Part shown: piece after piece, positions 1 through 9,917 of the stretch
Numbering within the stretch: the stretch's first letter is position 1
Layout of the letters: each line of letters begins with the position of its first letter
Source: an uncultured Acidobacteriota bacterium
Lineage (GTDB): Bacteria; Acidobacteriota; Terriglobia; Terriglobales; CAINCZ01
Length of the DNA: 13,021 nucleotides
Direction of reading: 5' to 3'
NCBI GenBank assembly: GCA_903847195.1
Contig: CAINCZ010000096.1
Location: 1 to 13,021, forward strand
Translations under genes and position numbers: made by a program
Notes under the pieces: generated by a model
Databases searched by the model: none
The model's input: the letters and a program-made list of their open reading frames with translations, nothing else
Told to the model about the DNA's origin: nothing

Positions 1-1613
1 TCCTTCATGGGACCGATGACGGCATCCAGGGTGGCGTTGACGCCGTCGACGATCTTGCGGAAGTCGCCCTGATGGCGCGTGGCATCGGCGCGGGTGGAGA
101 GCTGCCCGGCGACGGCGGCGTCGACCAGCAGCTTGGCGTCGGTAATGAGGGCTTTCAGGTGAGTCCGCACCTGTTCGATGGTCTCATTGATGAAGGCCTT
201 CTTGCCCGGGAATTGCTCGAGCGGGGCTTCGAAGTTGCCTTTGCCGAATTCCGCGACGCAGGCCATGGCCTTCTTCTTGACGGAGATATGCCCGGCGACC
301 ATGGAGTTCACGCCTTCGGCCATCGTGCGATAGGCGCCCTGGAACTTATCGAGGGGGATGACGGCATCGATGTCTCCAGCATTGTGCTGGTCCGCCATTC
401 GCGTCATTTCAGCGATGAACAGCTTTATGTTTCCGCGCAGCCGCTCGATGGCTTCGTTGACGAACGCCTTTCGGCCCGGGAATCGTTCCAGCTCCGCGTC
501 GAGATTGCCGTTGCTGAACTCGCTGACACAGCCCATCGACTTGCGGTTCATGCTGATCTGATCGGCCATCATCTCGTTGATGCAAATCACTACGTCGCGA
601 TAGGCGCCCGCGTATTGGTCTGCCTGCACAAAATGGTTCGTGCCGGCTCCGGCCTTGAAGTCGCGTACCATGATACTCATTTCCGCCAGCAATCCCTTAA
701 GCGTCGAGACGATTTGCACCAGGCTCTTGCCCAGTTGATCGCGATCGGAGGCGATCACGACACTCACTTCCATGTTGCCCGCGGCGACTCGCTCGACCGC
801 CGCGGCTCGCTGCCGGAACATCTCCGTTACGGCGCGCAGGGCCGCGGCCAATCTCCCCACTTCATCGCCCGACTCGTAGGCGACTTTGACCTCCGGGTCT
901 CCCAAGGCCACCTGTTCGGCAGACTCGGCCAGCTGCTTCAGCGGTCGAATCGTGACCGCCAGTGTCAGAAGCCCCAATGCCGCCGCGATGGCTGCGCCTA
1001 GGGCGGTCACGCCCAGCAGGATCGAAGTTGCCGCCCGAGCTTGATCGGCTTCTCGTACGCTGGTCTGTTCGACATAGGCCCGCTCCAGTTCCTTCAGGCG
1101 GTCGAGTTTCTCCTGCATCACCTGCGCGACCTGGCGGGCATCGCCGAGGAACACGTCACGAGCGGCCGCCACGTGGCCGGACCGGTACTCGTTCGTTGCC
1201 TGGTGCAACATGCGCTCCAGTTGCGCCCGGTCAGCTTCCAGTTGGCCGTAGATGCGAGTGGCCTCCTCGCCCCTTACCAGGCTCCGATAGCTGCCCGCAG
1301 TGGTGGAGAGCCGACGCTCGGCTTCGACGATCTTCGCTTCCGACTTGAGCTGGTCGGAGCGGTCGCGCGAATTGAGCAACTGCAAGGTCTGCGTGCGGAG
1401 CCGCTGGAACTGCCCCTCGTACTCTCCCAGGCTGATCGTGGCGGCGGTTCTTTCCCGATAGTCCTGTCCCGATCGGGCGGCGACTTGTCGAATTTCGATC
1501 ATGCCAAAACCGCCGATAAAGGCGCAAACCAGCAGCATGAGGCCGAAGCCACCAATCAACTTGGTGCTGATTTTCATGTTCCGGAGCATCCGGAAGGAAG
1601 CGCATTTCAACAT
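1..1613 (-). CDS. Methyl-accepting chemotaxis protein, N-terminal part, poly-HAMP type (partial, runs off left edge)
   Basis: This is an inner-membrane chemoreceptor that would sense a signal and control a CheA kinase. The frame is open from ATG 1613 to the left edge (537 codons). The start has an AGGAGA ribosome binding site 6 nt upstream; in-frame ATGs at 1589 and 1577 are alternatives. Segments in order are TM1 (about residues 15-41), a mostly helical charged periplasmic region (about 42-192, like a four-helix-bundle sensor), TM2 (about 195-216) and a HAMP domain (about 217-285) with the P-x5-E and DEVG signatures. Cytoplasmic HAMP-like units follow, anchored at Y338, Y428 and F518, exactly 90 residues apart. 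The methylation and CheA-contacting hairpin would lie beyond the window, so the receptor assignment is from architecture and from similarity to known poly-HAMP receptors. A histidine kinase with poly-HAMP units remains possible. No other chemotaxis gene is in view. Confidence 0.85.
   Translation of the reverse strand, partial: MLKCASFRMLRNMKISTKLIGGFGLMLLVCAFIGGFGMIEIRQVAARSGQDYRERTAATISLGEYEGQFQRLRTQTLQLLNSRDRSDQLKSEAKIVEAERRLSTTAGSYRSLVRGEEATRIYGQLEADRAQLERMLHQATNEYRSGHVAAARDVFLGDARQVAQVMQEKLDRLKELERAYVEQTSVREADQARAATSILLGVTALGAAIAAALGLLTLAVTIRPLKQLAESAEQVALGDPEVKVAYESGDEVGRLAAALRAVTEMFRQRAAAVERVAAGNMEVSVVIASDRDQLGKSLVQIVSTLKGLLAEMSIMVRDFKAGAGTNHFVQADQYAGAYRDVVICINEMMADQISMNRKSMGCVSEFSNGNLDAELERFPGRKAFVNEAIERLRGNIKLFIAEMTRMADQHNAGDIDAVIPLDKFQGAYRTMAEGVNSMVAGHISVKKKAMACVAEFGKGNFEAPLEQFPGKKAFINETIEQVRTHLKALITDAKLLVDAAVAGQLSTRADATRHQGDFRKIVDGVNATLDAVIGPMK
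102..371 (-). repeat. HAMP-like protein repeat unit 2 in the chemoreceptor
   Basis: This unit spans about residues 415-504, with GAYRTMAEGVNSM (Tyr 428) and FPGKKAFINETIEQV (Phe 468). It is 90 residues after unit 1. A third unit begins with GDFRKIVDGVNAT (Phe 518) and is cut by the window edge. Relative positions of the two blocks are identical in units 1 and 2. Confidence 0.7.
372..641 (-). repeat. HAMP-like protein repeat unit 1 in the chemoreceptor
   Basis: This unit spans about residues 325-414. It carries the block GAYRDVVICINEM (Tyr 338) and later FPGRKAFVNEAIERL (Phe 378). The same two blocks recur exactly 90 codons downstream. Unit boundaries are approximate; only the anchor positions are exact. 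Confidence 0.7.
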
Positions 1614-1669
1614 CTGGTCTCTCCTCGCCCGGCCCGCAAGGCTTCGCGCCGCCGGGAATATCAATACAA

Positions 1670-1697
1670 ACATCGACTTGCTCAGCGGATTGCTTTA
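1670..1697 (-). promoter_or_regulatory. Weak candidate sigma28 (FliA)-like promoter for the chemoreceptor
   Basis: The minus strand reads TAAA (1697-1694), a 16-nt spacer, then GTCGATGT (1677-1670). The FliA consensus is TAAA, about 15 nt, GCCGATAA. The second box matches 5 of 8 and the spacer is one too long. It lies about 57-84 nt upstream of the start codon, a sensible place for a chemoreceptor promoter, but the match is weak. Confidence 0.22.
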
Positions 1698-1777
1698 CGC
1701 ATCGCGAACAGCGCGGAGTATGGCGGACATTCGGAAAAGGCGATCAGGCCAGGCACAAGCGCGACTGCCGCCATCAT
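1682..1777 (-). CDS. Possible small ORF (31 aa) upstream of the chemoreceptor
   Basis: The minus strand has GGGAGGAT followed 5 nt later by ATGATG, giving an unusually good ribosome binding site for a frame of 31 codons ending in TGA at 1682. The peptide starts MMAAVALVPGLIAF and ends FAMRKAIR. It has a hydrophobic first half and a basic tail, but no recognised motif. It could be a leader peptide or a small membrane peptide, or simply chance. The candidate FliA-like promoter overlaps its last codons, which would uncouple it from the receptor transcript. Conservation of the frame in relatives would decide. Confidence 0.25.
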   Translation of the reverse strand: MMAAVALVPGLIAFSECPPYSALFAMRKAIR

Positions 1778-1831
1778 CGGAAATCCTCCCGTGAGGCATA
1801 CCCCTGGGTTTTACCTTGCTGAGCACGTTTG

Positions 1832-1854
1832 AGCCTCACCGCGGAAGTGAGGCT
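1832..1854 (-). terminator. Hairpin downstream of obgE, possible terminator or switch element
   Basis: An 8-bp perfect stem, AGCCTCAC (minus strand, 1854-1847) with GTGAGGCT (1839-1832), closes a 7-nt loop. It sits about 140 nt past the obgE stop. No uridine run follows on either strand, so it is not a classical intrinsic terminator. The second arm can also pair with another GCCTCAC at 1797-1791. Confidence 0.35.
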
Positions 1855-1994
1855 TGCCTTGCCGGCTTGCTTGCTGCGCCTCGTGCTGCGCGGGACCGGC
1901 GGCGCCTGTTGAACTCATCGGCAGGAAGTGCCGGCGCTGGAGGGAAATCGGATGCGGAGAGGAAGTTGAGAAGATCTAAGCCGGGCGGAACAAA

Positions 1995-3041
<1,047 letters not shown>

Positions 3042-3071
3042 TCATGCCGCCCATGGGGCAAAACACGCGCA

Positions 3072-3100
3072 AAACAAAGGGCCCGGGGCGAACCGGGCCG
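3072..3100 (-). terminator. Intrinsic terminator or attenuator between rpmA and obgE
   Basis: On the minus strand a 7-bp all-GC stem, GGCCCGG (3100-3094) with CCGGGCC (3087-3081), closes a 6-nt loop. It is followed by CTTTGTTTT, a T-rich run. This fits an intrinsic terminator after rpmA, probably leaky, which would set obgE expression below that of the ribosomal proteins. No separate obgE promoter was evident in the remaining leader. Confidence 0.55.
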
Positions 3101-3171
3101 ATTCTGAATGGACTTCCGGCGTCGCCGCACCGGAAAGCTGCGGCCCGGCCATGCTGCCGCCGGGCGGAAGT

Positions 3172-3441
3172 TTACGCGGTCGCCTTTTCCGGCGGGACGA
3201 TGCTGACGAACTTGCCCATCTGGCCGCGATCGTGGAACTTGATCACGCCAGTGATCTTGGCAAACAGCGTGTCGTCCTTGCCGCGGCCGACGTTGAGCCC
3301 CGCCTTCACGGGCGTGCCGCGCTGACGGATGATGATGGTTCCGCCGGAGACCAACTGGCCGCCGAAGGCTTTGTATCCGAGCCGCTGCGCATTCGAGTCG
3401 CGGCCGTTACGTGAGCTGCCTAAACCTTTTTTATGTGCCAT
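3172..3441 (-). CDS. rpmA: 50S ribosomal protein L27
   Basis: L27 is a small basic protein of the large subunit whose N-terminal tail reaches the peptidyl transferase centre. The 89 residues start [20 protein letters not shown], the hallmark L27 opening with no Firmicutes-type cleavable extension. [20 protein letters not shown] and FHDRG follow in the expected places. The length is usual for the family. The gene lies 72 bp after rplU on the same strand, and obgE follows. The upstream Shine-Dalgarno is poor (ACGGAATTGCT before ATG), so translation may depend on coupling with rplU or on other leader features. No oddities are seen in the coding sequence. Confidence 0.98.
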   Translation of the reverse strand: MAHKKGLGSSRNGRDSNAQRLGYKAFGGQLVSGGTIIIRQRGTPVKAGLNVGRGKDDTLFAKITGVIKFHDRGQMGKFVSIVPPEKATA

Positions 3442-3513
3442 AGCAATTCCGTGCTCAACTGGATTTCATGCCGCCGCGGCGGAGCAGGTCCGGACAGCGA
3501 AAACTTGACGCTC

Positions 3514-3852
3514 TTACGCCTGCTTCGCCGCAGCTTCGGCCTTGAAGGACTGGCCGTCGTAGGCGATCTCGGTGATCCGAACGGTGGTGAAGGGCTGGCG
3601 GTGTCCGGCCAGCTTCTTGTACTGCTTCTTACGCTTGAAGTGGAAGACAAGAATCTTCTTGTCCCGGCCTTCGCCGACGACTTCGCCGGTCACCTTGGCG
3701 TCTGCCTGGGGACGGTCGATTTTGCCTTCGTTGCCGACGGCGAGCAGTTCAAACTCGACGAGCGAATCGGTGGCTTCCTGCTTCTCCACCCGAATCACAT
3801 CGCCCAACGCTACCCGATGTTGCTTGCCACCGGCCCGGATTACCGCGTACAT
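3514..3852 (-). CDS. rplU: 50S ribosomal protein L21
   Basis: L21 is a large-subunit protein that binds 23S rRNA. The 112-residue product starts MYAVIRAGGKQHRVALGD, the standard L21 opening, and carries the basic block FHFKRKKQYKKLAGHRQPFT near the C-terminus, where L21 contacts RNA. A short alanine-rich tail ends the protein. The start is supported by AGGAG at 3858-3862, 5 nt upstream of ATG. It is the first gene of rplU-rpmA-obgE. A strong promoter lies about 200 nt upstream, and the leader between can fold into stable hairpins, suggesting regulation at the leader. Confidence 0.98.
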   Translation of the reverse strand: MYAVIRAGGKQHRVALGDVIRVEKQEATDSLVEFELLAVGNEGKIDRPQADAKVTGEVVGEGRDKKILVFHFKRKKQYKKLAGHRQPFTTVRITEIAYDGQSFKAEAAAKQA

Positions 3853-3873
3853 ACTCTCTCCTGTTGCCTCTGT

Positions 3874-3935
3874 CGAACCCTTCGCCTGGCACGGCGCAGC
3901 CCACGGCTGCCGTCCAGCAGCCCGCCAAGGGGTCG
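3874..3935 (-). promoter_or_regulatory. Two-storey stem in the rplU 5' leader
   Basis: On the minus-strand transcript, CGACCCCTT (3935-3927) pairs with AAGGGTTCG (3882-3874), 8 of 9 positions. Inside lies a second hairpin: ACGG-CAGCC (3913-3905) with GGCTG-CG-CCGT (3901-3891), a 3-nt loop and a 2-nt bulge. The structure ends 11 nt before the rplU ribosome binding site. It could be an autoregulatory r-protein site; that role is inferred. Confidence 0.4.
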
Positions 3936-3977
3936 CCTGTCGGCTCGATGATCTCTCTTGCGCTTCCGAGGGGACTC

Positions 3978-4011
3978 CTGGCCCGTTTGGGCGGTTCGGC
4001 TTCCCGGCCAG
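3978..4011 (-). promoter_or_regulatory. Second hairpin in the rplU leader
   Basis: CTGGCC (minus strand, 4011-4006) pairs with GGCCAG (3983-3978) around a 22-nt C/A-rich loop. With the downstream two-storey stem it makes most of the roughly 200-nt leader structured. No known riboswitch family was recognised in it. Confidence 0.35.
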
Positions 4012-4059
4012 TTAGCCCGTGGGAACGGAAAGGGCTCTGGCTTCACACGCAAACTACAG

Positions 4060-4089
4060 ATTTTACCGTCTCCGCGCCCCTCCGGTCAA
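4060..4089 (-). promoter_or_regulatory. Sigma70-type promoter for rplU-rpmA-obgE
   Basis: The minus strand shows TTGACC (4089-4084), an 18-nt spacer and TAAAAT (4065-4060). Both boxes match the consensus at 5 of 6. Transcription would begin near 4053, about 200 nt before rplU. This is the best promoter match in the window and suits a highly expressed ribosomal operon. Confidence 0.68.
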
Positions 4090-4141
4090 TGCGGATCGCA
4101 CGCCGCCCGTCCCGCAGCCGGCAAATGCCTGCAAAATGCCG

Positions 4142-4723
4142 CTACGGTTCGGTCGTGCGGAACCACTTCGACTCCAACTGCGGCGGCTGGTAAGCGTCCA
4201 GATAGGCCAACACCTCGGCCACCGTGGACGCAAAATAGTATAGCGAATCCGCGTAAGCCTTGATGAAGCGCTGCGCCAGCATATGCTCGAACAGCTCGGC
4301 CAGCGGATCGTAAAAGCCCGCCGTATTGAGAAACACGACCGGCTTGGTGTGCTGCTGGAGCTGCTTCAGCGTAACGATCTCCAGGATCTCTTCCAGCGTG
4401 CCGAAGCCGCCGGGCAGAGCCACGAAGGCGTCGGCCCGCGATTCCATCACCGCCTTGCGCTCGCGCATGTCGGCGGTGACGATCAGCTCCGCGGCATCGG
4501 CAAAGGCCAGCTCGCGCTCAACCATGAACCCCGGAATCACCCCGATCACCCGACCGCCGCGCGCATGCAGGCTGCGCGCCACCGCGCCCATCAGCCCCAC
4601 ATTGCCGCCGCCATAGACCAGCACATCGCCACGGGCCGCCATCGCCGTGCCAAGTTCGTTGGCATCGGCAAAATAGACCGGCTCGATTACATCGCTCGAC
4701 GAGCAAAACACACAAACATTCAT
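4142..4723 (-). CDS. LOG family protein (TIGR00730), nucleoside 5'-monophosphate phosphoribohydrolase-like
   Basis: LOG-family enzymes release the base from nucleoside 5'-monophosphates; plant and some bacterial members activate cytokinins this way, and many bacterial members act on purine monophosphates. The 193-residue protein has a Rossmann-like opening (MNVCVFCSSSD), the block VYGGGNVGLMGAVA (37-50), GVIPGFMVERE (61-71), ERK (88-90) and the signature PGGFGTLEE (104-112), whose final Glu together with Arg 89 forms the expected catalytic and binding set. The length is typical. The gene is 97 bp downstream of gyrA on the same strand, with a palindromic repeat in the gap and no clear Shine-Dalgarno before ATG 4723. 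Substrate cannot be told from sequence. Older annotations call such proteins lysine decarboxylase, which is wrong. Confidence 0.92.
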   Translation of the reverse strand: MNVCVFCSSSDVIEPVYFADANELGTAMAARGDVLVYGGGNVGLMGAVARSLHARGGRVIGVIPGFMVERELAFADAAELIVTADMRERKAVMESRADAFVALPGGFGTLEEILEIVTLKQLQQHTKPVVFLNTAGFYDPLAELFEHMLAQRFIKAYADSLYYFASTVAEVLAYLDAYQPPQLESKWFRTTEP

Positions 4724-4758
4724 GGGAATTTGGCAATTGAGAAATCGGGCAATCCGCA

Positions 4759-4795
4759 GGTGGCCCGCTCAAGCCTGATTTTGGCTTGAGTGGGG
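4759..4795. repeat. Interspersed palindrome, CAAGCC type, copy A
   Basis: This 37-nt element matches 9138-9174 at 32 of 37 positions. It forms a 12-bp stem (4764-4775 with 4783-4794, one G-T wobble) around a 7-nt loop. It lies between gyrA and the LOG gene and could form a hairpin at the gyrA mRNA 3' end, but no uridine run follows, so it is not a classical terminator. Confidence 0.75.
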
Positions 4796-4820
4796 CGGTT
4801 ATGGGCGCGGCCCATTTCAC

Positions 4821-7487
<2,667 letters not shown>

Positions 7488-7641
7488 TGCTTCTCAAATC
7501 TTCTGGCCGGTGTGTCGGCCTGCCTTGTGTTGGACCCCGTGGAACCCGGTCCGAACCGGTGCTGCTGATGCGCTCACCAGCGCTCGCAGCGAGTTGCGGG
7601 CGAAGCCGGAAAATCTATGCTAAGTAATTGCTTCTACGGAA

Positions 7642-7671
7642 TTTAAAGCCCAAAGCAGCATTGGTTATTAT
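7642..7671 (+). promoter_or_regulatory. Weak promoter candidate for the CDF exporter gene
   Basis: TTTAAA (7642-7647), an 18-nt spacer and TATTAT (7666-7671) match the sigma70 boxes at 4 and 5 of 6. It shares its -10 bases with the gyrA promoter on the other strand. A start near 7679 would leave a leader of about 70 nt. No metal-regulator operator was recognised. Confidence 0.28.
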
Positions 7672-7675
7672 AGCA
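7667..7675 (-). promoter_or_regulatory. Extended -10 promoter candidate for gyrA
   Basis: The minus strand reads TGC followed by a perfect TATAAT (7672-7667), an extended -10 element. No -35 hexamer is apparent at 16-18 nt spacing, which extended -10 promoters tolerate. The leader to gyrA would be about 170 nt. GC-rich discriminator and supercoiling control are not judged here. Confidence 0.5.
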
Positions 7676-7749
7676 CGGGCGACGGTTCGGCGGGCACCCC
7701 GCCGGAGCCCAGGTTGTACCCTGCACCCCGACCCCGCTAGACTCACAAG

Positions 7750-8706
7750 ATGGGCCTTGGACACGATCACGCCGGACACAACCACCAGCGCACCGGCCGC
7801 GTCCTTAAGGCCTCGCTCGTCGTCACCTTCATCTACGTCGTGGTGCTGGTCGTCGCCGGTCTGCGCGCCAACAGCCTGGCGCTTTTGTCGGAGGCCGCGC
7901 ACAACGTCTCCGACTTCCTCGCGCTGGCCCTGTCGCTGCTGGCCGTCTACTTCCAGTCGCGTCCGCCGAGCGCCACCAAGACCTTCGGCTACGACCGCGC
8001 CGGCGTGCTGGCGGCCTTCGTCAACTCGCTCGCGCTGGTGCTCTTGAGCTTTTACATTCTTTACGAAGCGGCCGCCCGCCTGCGCGCTCCGGTCACGGTG
8101 CAGCCCGGGTTGATGATGGGCGTCGCCGCCATCGGCGTGGTGATGAACGGCGTCATCGCCCTGATGGTCTGGCGCACGGGCGGTGCAGACCTGAACCTGC
8201 GCAGCGTGCTGCTGCATGAACTGGGCGACACGCTCTCGACCGCCGCCGTCATCGCGGGCGGCTGGGGCATCAAGCTCACCGGCCAGCAGTGGATCGACCC
8301 GGCGCTCTCGTTCGGCATTGGCGCGCTGATCCTGTGGTCGTCGCTCGGCATCGTCAAGGAGTCGCTCAACATCCTGCTGGAAGGCGCCCCGGCCGGGCTG
8401 AACACGGAGTCGATCCGCCAGGGGATGCTGAAGGTCGATGGCGTCATCGACGTGCACGACCTGCACGTCTGGAGCATCGGCTCGCGCTCCCACGCGCTGT
8501 CATGCCACATCCTGATTGCCGATATTCCGCCGTCAGAGAGCGAGCGAATCCTGCGCGACGTGCAGCAGGCGTTAAGCTGCGGCTTTCACATCAACCACTC
8601 CACCATTCAGTTTGAGCACACCATCTGCGCGATCGCCAACGGCTGCATAATTCCGGTCGGCCTCGCCGACGATCACGGGCACGCGCACTCGCATCATCAT
8701 CATTAA
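7750..8706 (+). CDS. Cation diffusion facilitator, CzcD/ZitB-type zinc exporter
   Basis: This inner-membrane antiporter would export Zn2+ (possibly Co2+ or Cd2+) in exchange for protons. The 318-residue protein has a His-rich start (GHDHAGHNH), six predicted membrane helices (about 20-38, 42-68, 84-108, 119-140, 151-175, 183-205), a cytoplasmic C-terminal domain and a His-rich end (HGHAHSHHHH). The transport site of the zinc group is intact: H51 and D55 in AHNVSD of helix 2, and H156 and D160 in HELGD of helix 5. HDLHVWSIG in the tail is a family hallmark. An in-frame TAG at 7738 lies just upstream, so the start is ATG 7750 or later; a good Shine-Dalgarno is not visible. It is divergent from gyrA. 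The assignment to the zinc group is from motifs. Confidence 0.94.
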   Translation: MGLGHDHAGHNHQRTGRVLKASLVVTFIYVVVLVVAGLRANSLALLSEAAHNVSDFLALALSLLAVYFQSRPPSATKTFGYDRAGVLAAFVNSLALVLLSFYILYEAAARLRAPVTVQPGLMMGVAAIGVVMNGVIALMVWRTGGADLNLRSVLLHELGDTLSTAAVIAGGWGIKLTGQQWIDPALSFGIGALILWSSLGIVKESLNILLEGAPAGLNTESIRQGMLKVDGVIDVHDLHVWSIGSRSHALSCHILIADIPPSESERILRDVQQALSCGFHINHSTIQFEHTICAIANGCIIPVGLADDHGHAHSHHHH

Positions 8707-8774
8707 TCGACAACCGTGGCCGGAGCGACGGTCGTAGGTGGAATCCCCCGGTCTGCGATAACATCTAAATTGAT

Positions 8775-9875
8775 ATGAAGTTTTCCCATCACGCACGCTT
8801 CCTGGCTGCCCTGCAACTGCTGCCGGCCCTTGAAAGCGGAGAAGAGACCTTGGTCGGCGGGCAGGCCGTGCTCGAAGGCGTCATGATGCGTTCGCCCCAC
8901 GCCTGGGCGATCACCGTACGCAATCCCTCGGGCGGCCTGGTGTCGCATGCCGAGCCGCTGGATCGTCCCTCCGACAAACACAAGTGGATGGGCTGGCCCA
9001 TGCTCCGCGGCGTCATTACTCTGGGATACGCGATGGTGCTGGGTTTTCGCGCTCTGCGCTTCTCGGCCAATGTGGCCTTGGAAGAACCAGAGAAGAAGGG
9101 CGACGCGGCCCCCGCCGAAGGCCCCCTCAACTCCGAGGGTGCCCCACCCAAGCCCGATGTTGGCTTGAGTGGGGAAGTCGCCGCCGCGGCCGCCAAGCCC
9201 GCCAAGAAGTTCGAGATCAGCGGCTGGGTGGCCGCCGTCAACATCATCATCTCGGTCGGCTTCTTCATCTTCATGTACAAGTTCCTGCCGCTGCTGGCGG
9301 CCACGCACCTGAAGCAATATTCCTCGGCCCTGCGCTCGCAGATCGGCTTCAACGTCGCCGACGGCATCGTGCGCCTGCTGCTCTTCCTGCTGTTCATCTG
9401 GGCCACTTCGCTGTGGAAGGACCTGCGCCGGGTTTACGAATATCACGGCGCCGAGCACAAGACGGTCTTCGCCTTCGAGTCGGGCGCGCCGCTTAACATT
9501 CAGAACGCCCAGCGTTTTTCGACCTTCCATCCGCGCTGCGGCACCAGCTTCCTGATGACGGTGATGCTGCTCTCCATCGTGGCCTATACACTGGTGCCGG
9601 TCACCAGCTTCGCCGGGCGCTTCGCCGTTCGTATCGTGCTGCTGCCGGTGATCGCCGGAGCCTCCTATGAGGTGATTCGCTTTGCCGCACGTCTGCGCAG
9701 CCGGAATTCCAACTCGCCCGGCCTGCTCTTCACGGTGCTGACCGCTCCCGGCATGTGGATGCAGCGGATCACCACGCAGCCGCCGTCCGACGACCAGGTG
9801 GAGTGCGCTATCTCCGCCCTCGACCGCGCCCTTGAACTCGAGCGCGCCCGCGGCGGCGAACTGGTGATTGCCTAG
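8775..9875 (+). CDS. DUF1385 (YqhQ-like) membrane protein, with an in-frame palindromic insertion
   Basis: This is a conserved membrane protein of unsettled function. The 366-residue product shows the family blocks in order: VGGQAVLEGVMMRSP (27-41), YHGAEHKTVFAFE (223-235), HPRCGTSFL (252-260) and APGMWMQRITTQPP (324-337). Hydrophobic segments lie at about 153-177, 196-213, 258-277 and 283-301. The His and Cys residues of the HGAEHK and HPRCGT blocks resemble a metal site, but that is conjecture. A low-complexity linker (about 102-147, Ala, Pro, Glu and Lys) contains residues 122-133 (GAPPKPDVGLSG), encoded by a 37-nt interspersed palindrome. It lies 68 bp after the CDF gene and upstream of prfA. 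DUF1385 genes sit near prfA in Firmicutes too, which supports the call. No Shine-Dalgarno is obvious before ATG 8775. Confidence 0.92.
   Translation: MKFSHHARFLAALQLLPALESGEETLVGGQAVLEGVMMRSPHAWAITVRNPSGGLVSHAEPLDRPSDKHKWMGWPMLRGVITLGYAMVLGFRALRFSANVALEEPEKKGDAAPAEGPLNSEGAPPKPDVGLSGEVAAAAAKPAKKFEISGWVAAVNIIISVGFFIFMYKFLPLLAATHLKQYSSALRSQIGFNVADGIVRLLLFLLFIWATSLWKDLRRVYEYHGAEHKTVFAFESGAPLNIQNAQRFSTFHPRCGTSFLMTVMLLSIVAYTLVPVTSFAGRFAVRIVLLPVIAGASYEVIRFAARLRSRNSNSPGLLFTVLTAPGMWMQRITTQPPSDDQVECAISALDRALELERARGGELVIA
9138..9174. repeat. Interspersed palindrome, CAAGCC type, copy B (inside DUF1385 gene)
   Basis: This 37-nt element matches 4759-4795 at 32 of 37 positions. It keeps the palindrome, pairing 9143-9154 with 9162-9173 at 11 of 12 positions around a 7-nt loop. 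It begins exactly at a codon boundary (codon 122) and is read through in frame. Confidence 0.75.
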
Positions 9876-9917
9876 CGGCCCCTGCTGCGCTTATAGCCAT
9901 TCCATTCTGCTGCGGGT

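Larger units (their letters stand above)
1614..1994. other. 381-bp intergenic region between obgE and the chemoreceptor gene
   Basis: No confident gene is present. On the minus strand, in transcript order, it holds a hairpin at 1832-1854, a third copy of the hairpin arm at 1791-1797, a 31-codon small ORF with a good ribosome binding site (1682-1777), a weak FliA-like promoter match (1670-1697) and the chemoreceptor ribosome binding site. The plus-strand reading frame crossing 1816-2094 runs antisense into obgE and has no family character. Confidence 0.6.

Noticed and set aside
72..1001. 309-codon plus-strand open frame antisense to the chemoreceptor
   Set aside because: The minus-strand frame has clear HAMP and repeat structure with the 90-residue period. 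The plus-strand product has no family features and is a shadow of high-GC codon bias.
3840..4052. 70-codon frame with a TTG start in the rplU leader
   Set aside because: It starts within a base or so of the predicted transcription start, is Arg/Pro-rich and lacks a ribosome binding site. It runs over the rplU start in another frame. Better explained as structured leader RNA.
7545..7562. Short CCGG-N6-CCGG palindrome in the gyrA leader
   Set aside because: A 4-bp stem in a GC-rich region is expected by chance, and no second feature supports a role.
7615..8493. 292-codon minus-strand frame antisense to the CDF exporter
   Set aside because: The plus-strand product has both H-x3-D transport motifs and His-rich ends. 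The antisense frame is His/Gln/Arg/Asp-rich low complexity.
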